From contig JAKUQS010000010.1 of the NCBI GenBank assembly GCA_022451485.1, positions 35,323 through 99,322 of the forward strand: a stretch of DNA of 64,000 nucleotides. Reading direction: 5' to 3'. A program made the translations under genes and the position numbers. Below, piece after piece: positions 63,200-64,000 of this stretch. The notes beneath the pieces were generated by a model that made no database searches, was not told where the DNA came from, and was given only the letters and a program-made list of their open reading frames with translations. Every line of letters begins with the position of its first letter. Within the stretch, counting starts at the first letter, position 1. The DNA is from Gammaproteobacteria bacterium. Lineage in GTDB: Bacteria; Pseudomonadota; Gammaproteobacteria; Arenicellales; UBA868.

Positions 63200-64000
63200 A
63201 CTTCGCGACTTTCAAAATCGATTCTAGGGTCGATAACCATGTACATCAGGTCGCCCACCAGGTTCATGACCAGGCCTAAAAGGGAAAAAAAGAACAGAGT
63301 GCCAAACATGACCGGGTAGTCGCGAGCGAAAGCCGCCTCGAATCCCAGTAAACCCAGGCCGTCAAGCGAAAAGATGATTTCAATCAACAGGGAGCCGGTG
63401 AACAAAATGCCAACGAAGGCGCTTGGGAACCCGGCAATGACAATCAACATGGCGTTACGAAAAACATGCCCATAGAGCACACGGTGTTCGGTTAAGCCTT
63501 TAGCACGCGCCGTTAGCACATACTGCTGATTAATCTGATCCAGGAACGAATTCTTGGTCAGCATGGTCAAGGTAGCAAAACCGCCGATCGTCATGGCCAA
63601 CACTGGCAGTGCCAGGTGCCAGAAATAGTCGACAATGCGGGCAGGCCAGGACAGGCTATCCCAGTTCTCGCTGGTCATTCTGGCCAACGGGAACCAGTCC
63701 AGATAGCTTCCCCCAGCAAAGATAACCAGGAGAAATACGGCGAACAAAAACGAGGGAATCGCGGTGCCAAGAATGATGACGCTGCTGGTCCAGATATCGA
63801 AACGACTGCCGTCGCGGATGGCTTTTCGAATGCCAAGGGGAATGGAGATCAAATAGACCAGTAACGTTGTCCACAGTCCCAGAGAGATCGAGACGGGCAT
63901 TTTGTCCAACACCAGCTCGGTCACCTTGCGGTCTCGAAAAAAACTGTCGCCAAAATCAAACACCAGGTAACGTTTCATCATCTCAACGAAGCGAACAGGC
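63196..64000 (-). CDS. yejB: Peptide ABC transporter permease YejB (5' end outside window)
   Basis: The frame runs off the right edge. Translation from about base 63999 reads [19 protein letters not shown], so the ATG at 63981 is internal and the start lies outside. The YejB pattern is clear: [20 protein letters not shown], then [22 protein letters not shown], and the coupling loop [25 protein letters not shown]. The periplasmic binding protein gene (yejA) would be expected upstream, out of view. Confidence 0.94.
   Translation of the reverse strand, partial: PVRFVEMMKRYLVFDFGDSFFRDRKVTELVLDKMPVSISLGLWTTLLVYLISIPLGIRKAIRDGSRFDIWTSSVIILGTAIPSFLFAVFLLVIFAGGSYLDWFPLARMTSENWDSLSWPARIVDYFWHLALPVLAMTIGGFATLTMLTKNSFLDQINQQYVLTARAKGLTEHRVLYGHVFRNAMLIVIAGFPSAFVGILFTGSLLIEIIFSLDGLGLLGFEAAFARDYPVMFGTLFFFSLLGLVMNLVGDLMYMVIDPRIDFESREV

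Noticed and set aside
1-64000. tRNA, rRNA, CRISPR array, IS element or prophage genes
   Set aside because: No cloverleaf-like sequence, repeat-spacer array, transposase or integrase other than XerC was seen.

Overview
The window is about 64 kb of chromosome from a bacterium that is most likely a free-living, probably marine or aquatic gammaproteobacterium. The evidence is the conserved dapF–DUF484–xerC run, the nudE–cysQ pair, zapE, priA, long-form hisG and a yejBEF-type peptide importer. The species cannot be named from sequence alone. Coding density is high and most genes sit in short operons with ATGA-type overlaps. I saw no rRNA, tRNA, CRISPR array, transposase or phage gene.

Region 1 (about 0–16 kb) is a catabolic island for small nitrogenous compounds. 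It begins with the two ATPases (livG-like, cut by the window edge, and livF-like) of a branched-chain-amino-acid-type importer and an unusual SDR. A leftward operon encodes GST, HyuA and HyuB (ATP-dependent hydantoinase/oxoprolinase). A rightward pair follows: a PLP aminotransferase and an M20 carbamoylase/allantoate amidohydrolase. Next come a leftward TauD-like dioxygenase and alpha/beta hydrolase, then a rightward run of dihydropyrimidinase-like amidohydrolase, CitE-like lyase, LLM flavin monooxygenase and class I amidotransferase. Together they look like uptake, ring opening, decarbamoylation and carbon-skeleton processing of a cyclic amide or ureide. The substrate cannot be read from the sequence.

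Region 2 (about 16–42 kb) is mostly housekeeping: two sirtuins of different classes, an aspartate aminotransferase, an IMPDH/GMP-reductase family enzyme with an atypical active site, a LysE exporter, DsbC- and CcmG-like thioredoxin-fold proteins, hisG, priA, zapE, nudE, cysQ, dapF, xerC and a K+-dependent-type membrane pyrophosphatase. The roughly 500-base hisG–priA intergenic region holds two consensus DnaA boxes, a third near-box in inverted orientation, and an AT-rich tract. It may be a replication origin or a DnaA-controlled promoter region.

Region 3 (about 42–64 kb) returns to metabolism and transport. It holds a PuuD-like membrane protein, TrpB2, an aldo/keto reductase, an ABC-2 exporter, a DHCR24-like flavoprotein and gamma-glutamyltransferase. 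A second small amide-catabolism set follows: a 2OG-Fe(II) oxygenase, a cytoplasmic NMT1/THI5-like binding protein, an isochorismatase-fold amidase, and a close paralogue of the island-1 alpha/beta hydrolase. Then come a large FAD/Fe-S dehydrogenase divergent from a serine/alanine–glyoxylate aminotransferase, a metallophosphoesterase, a BtuF-like protein without a signal peptide, and yejF–yejE–yejB running off the right edge.
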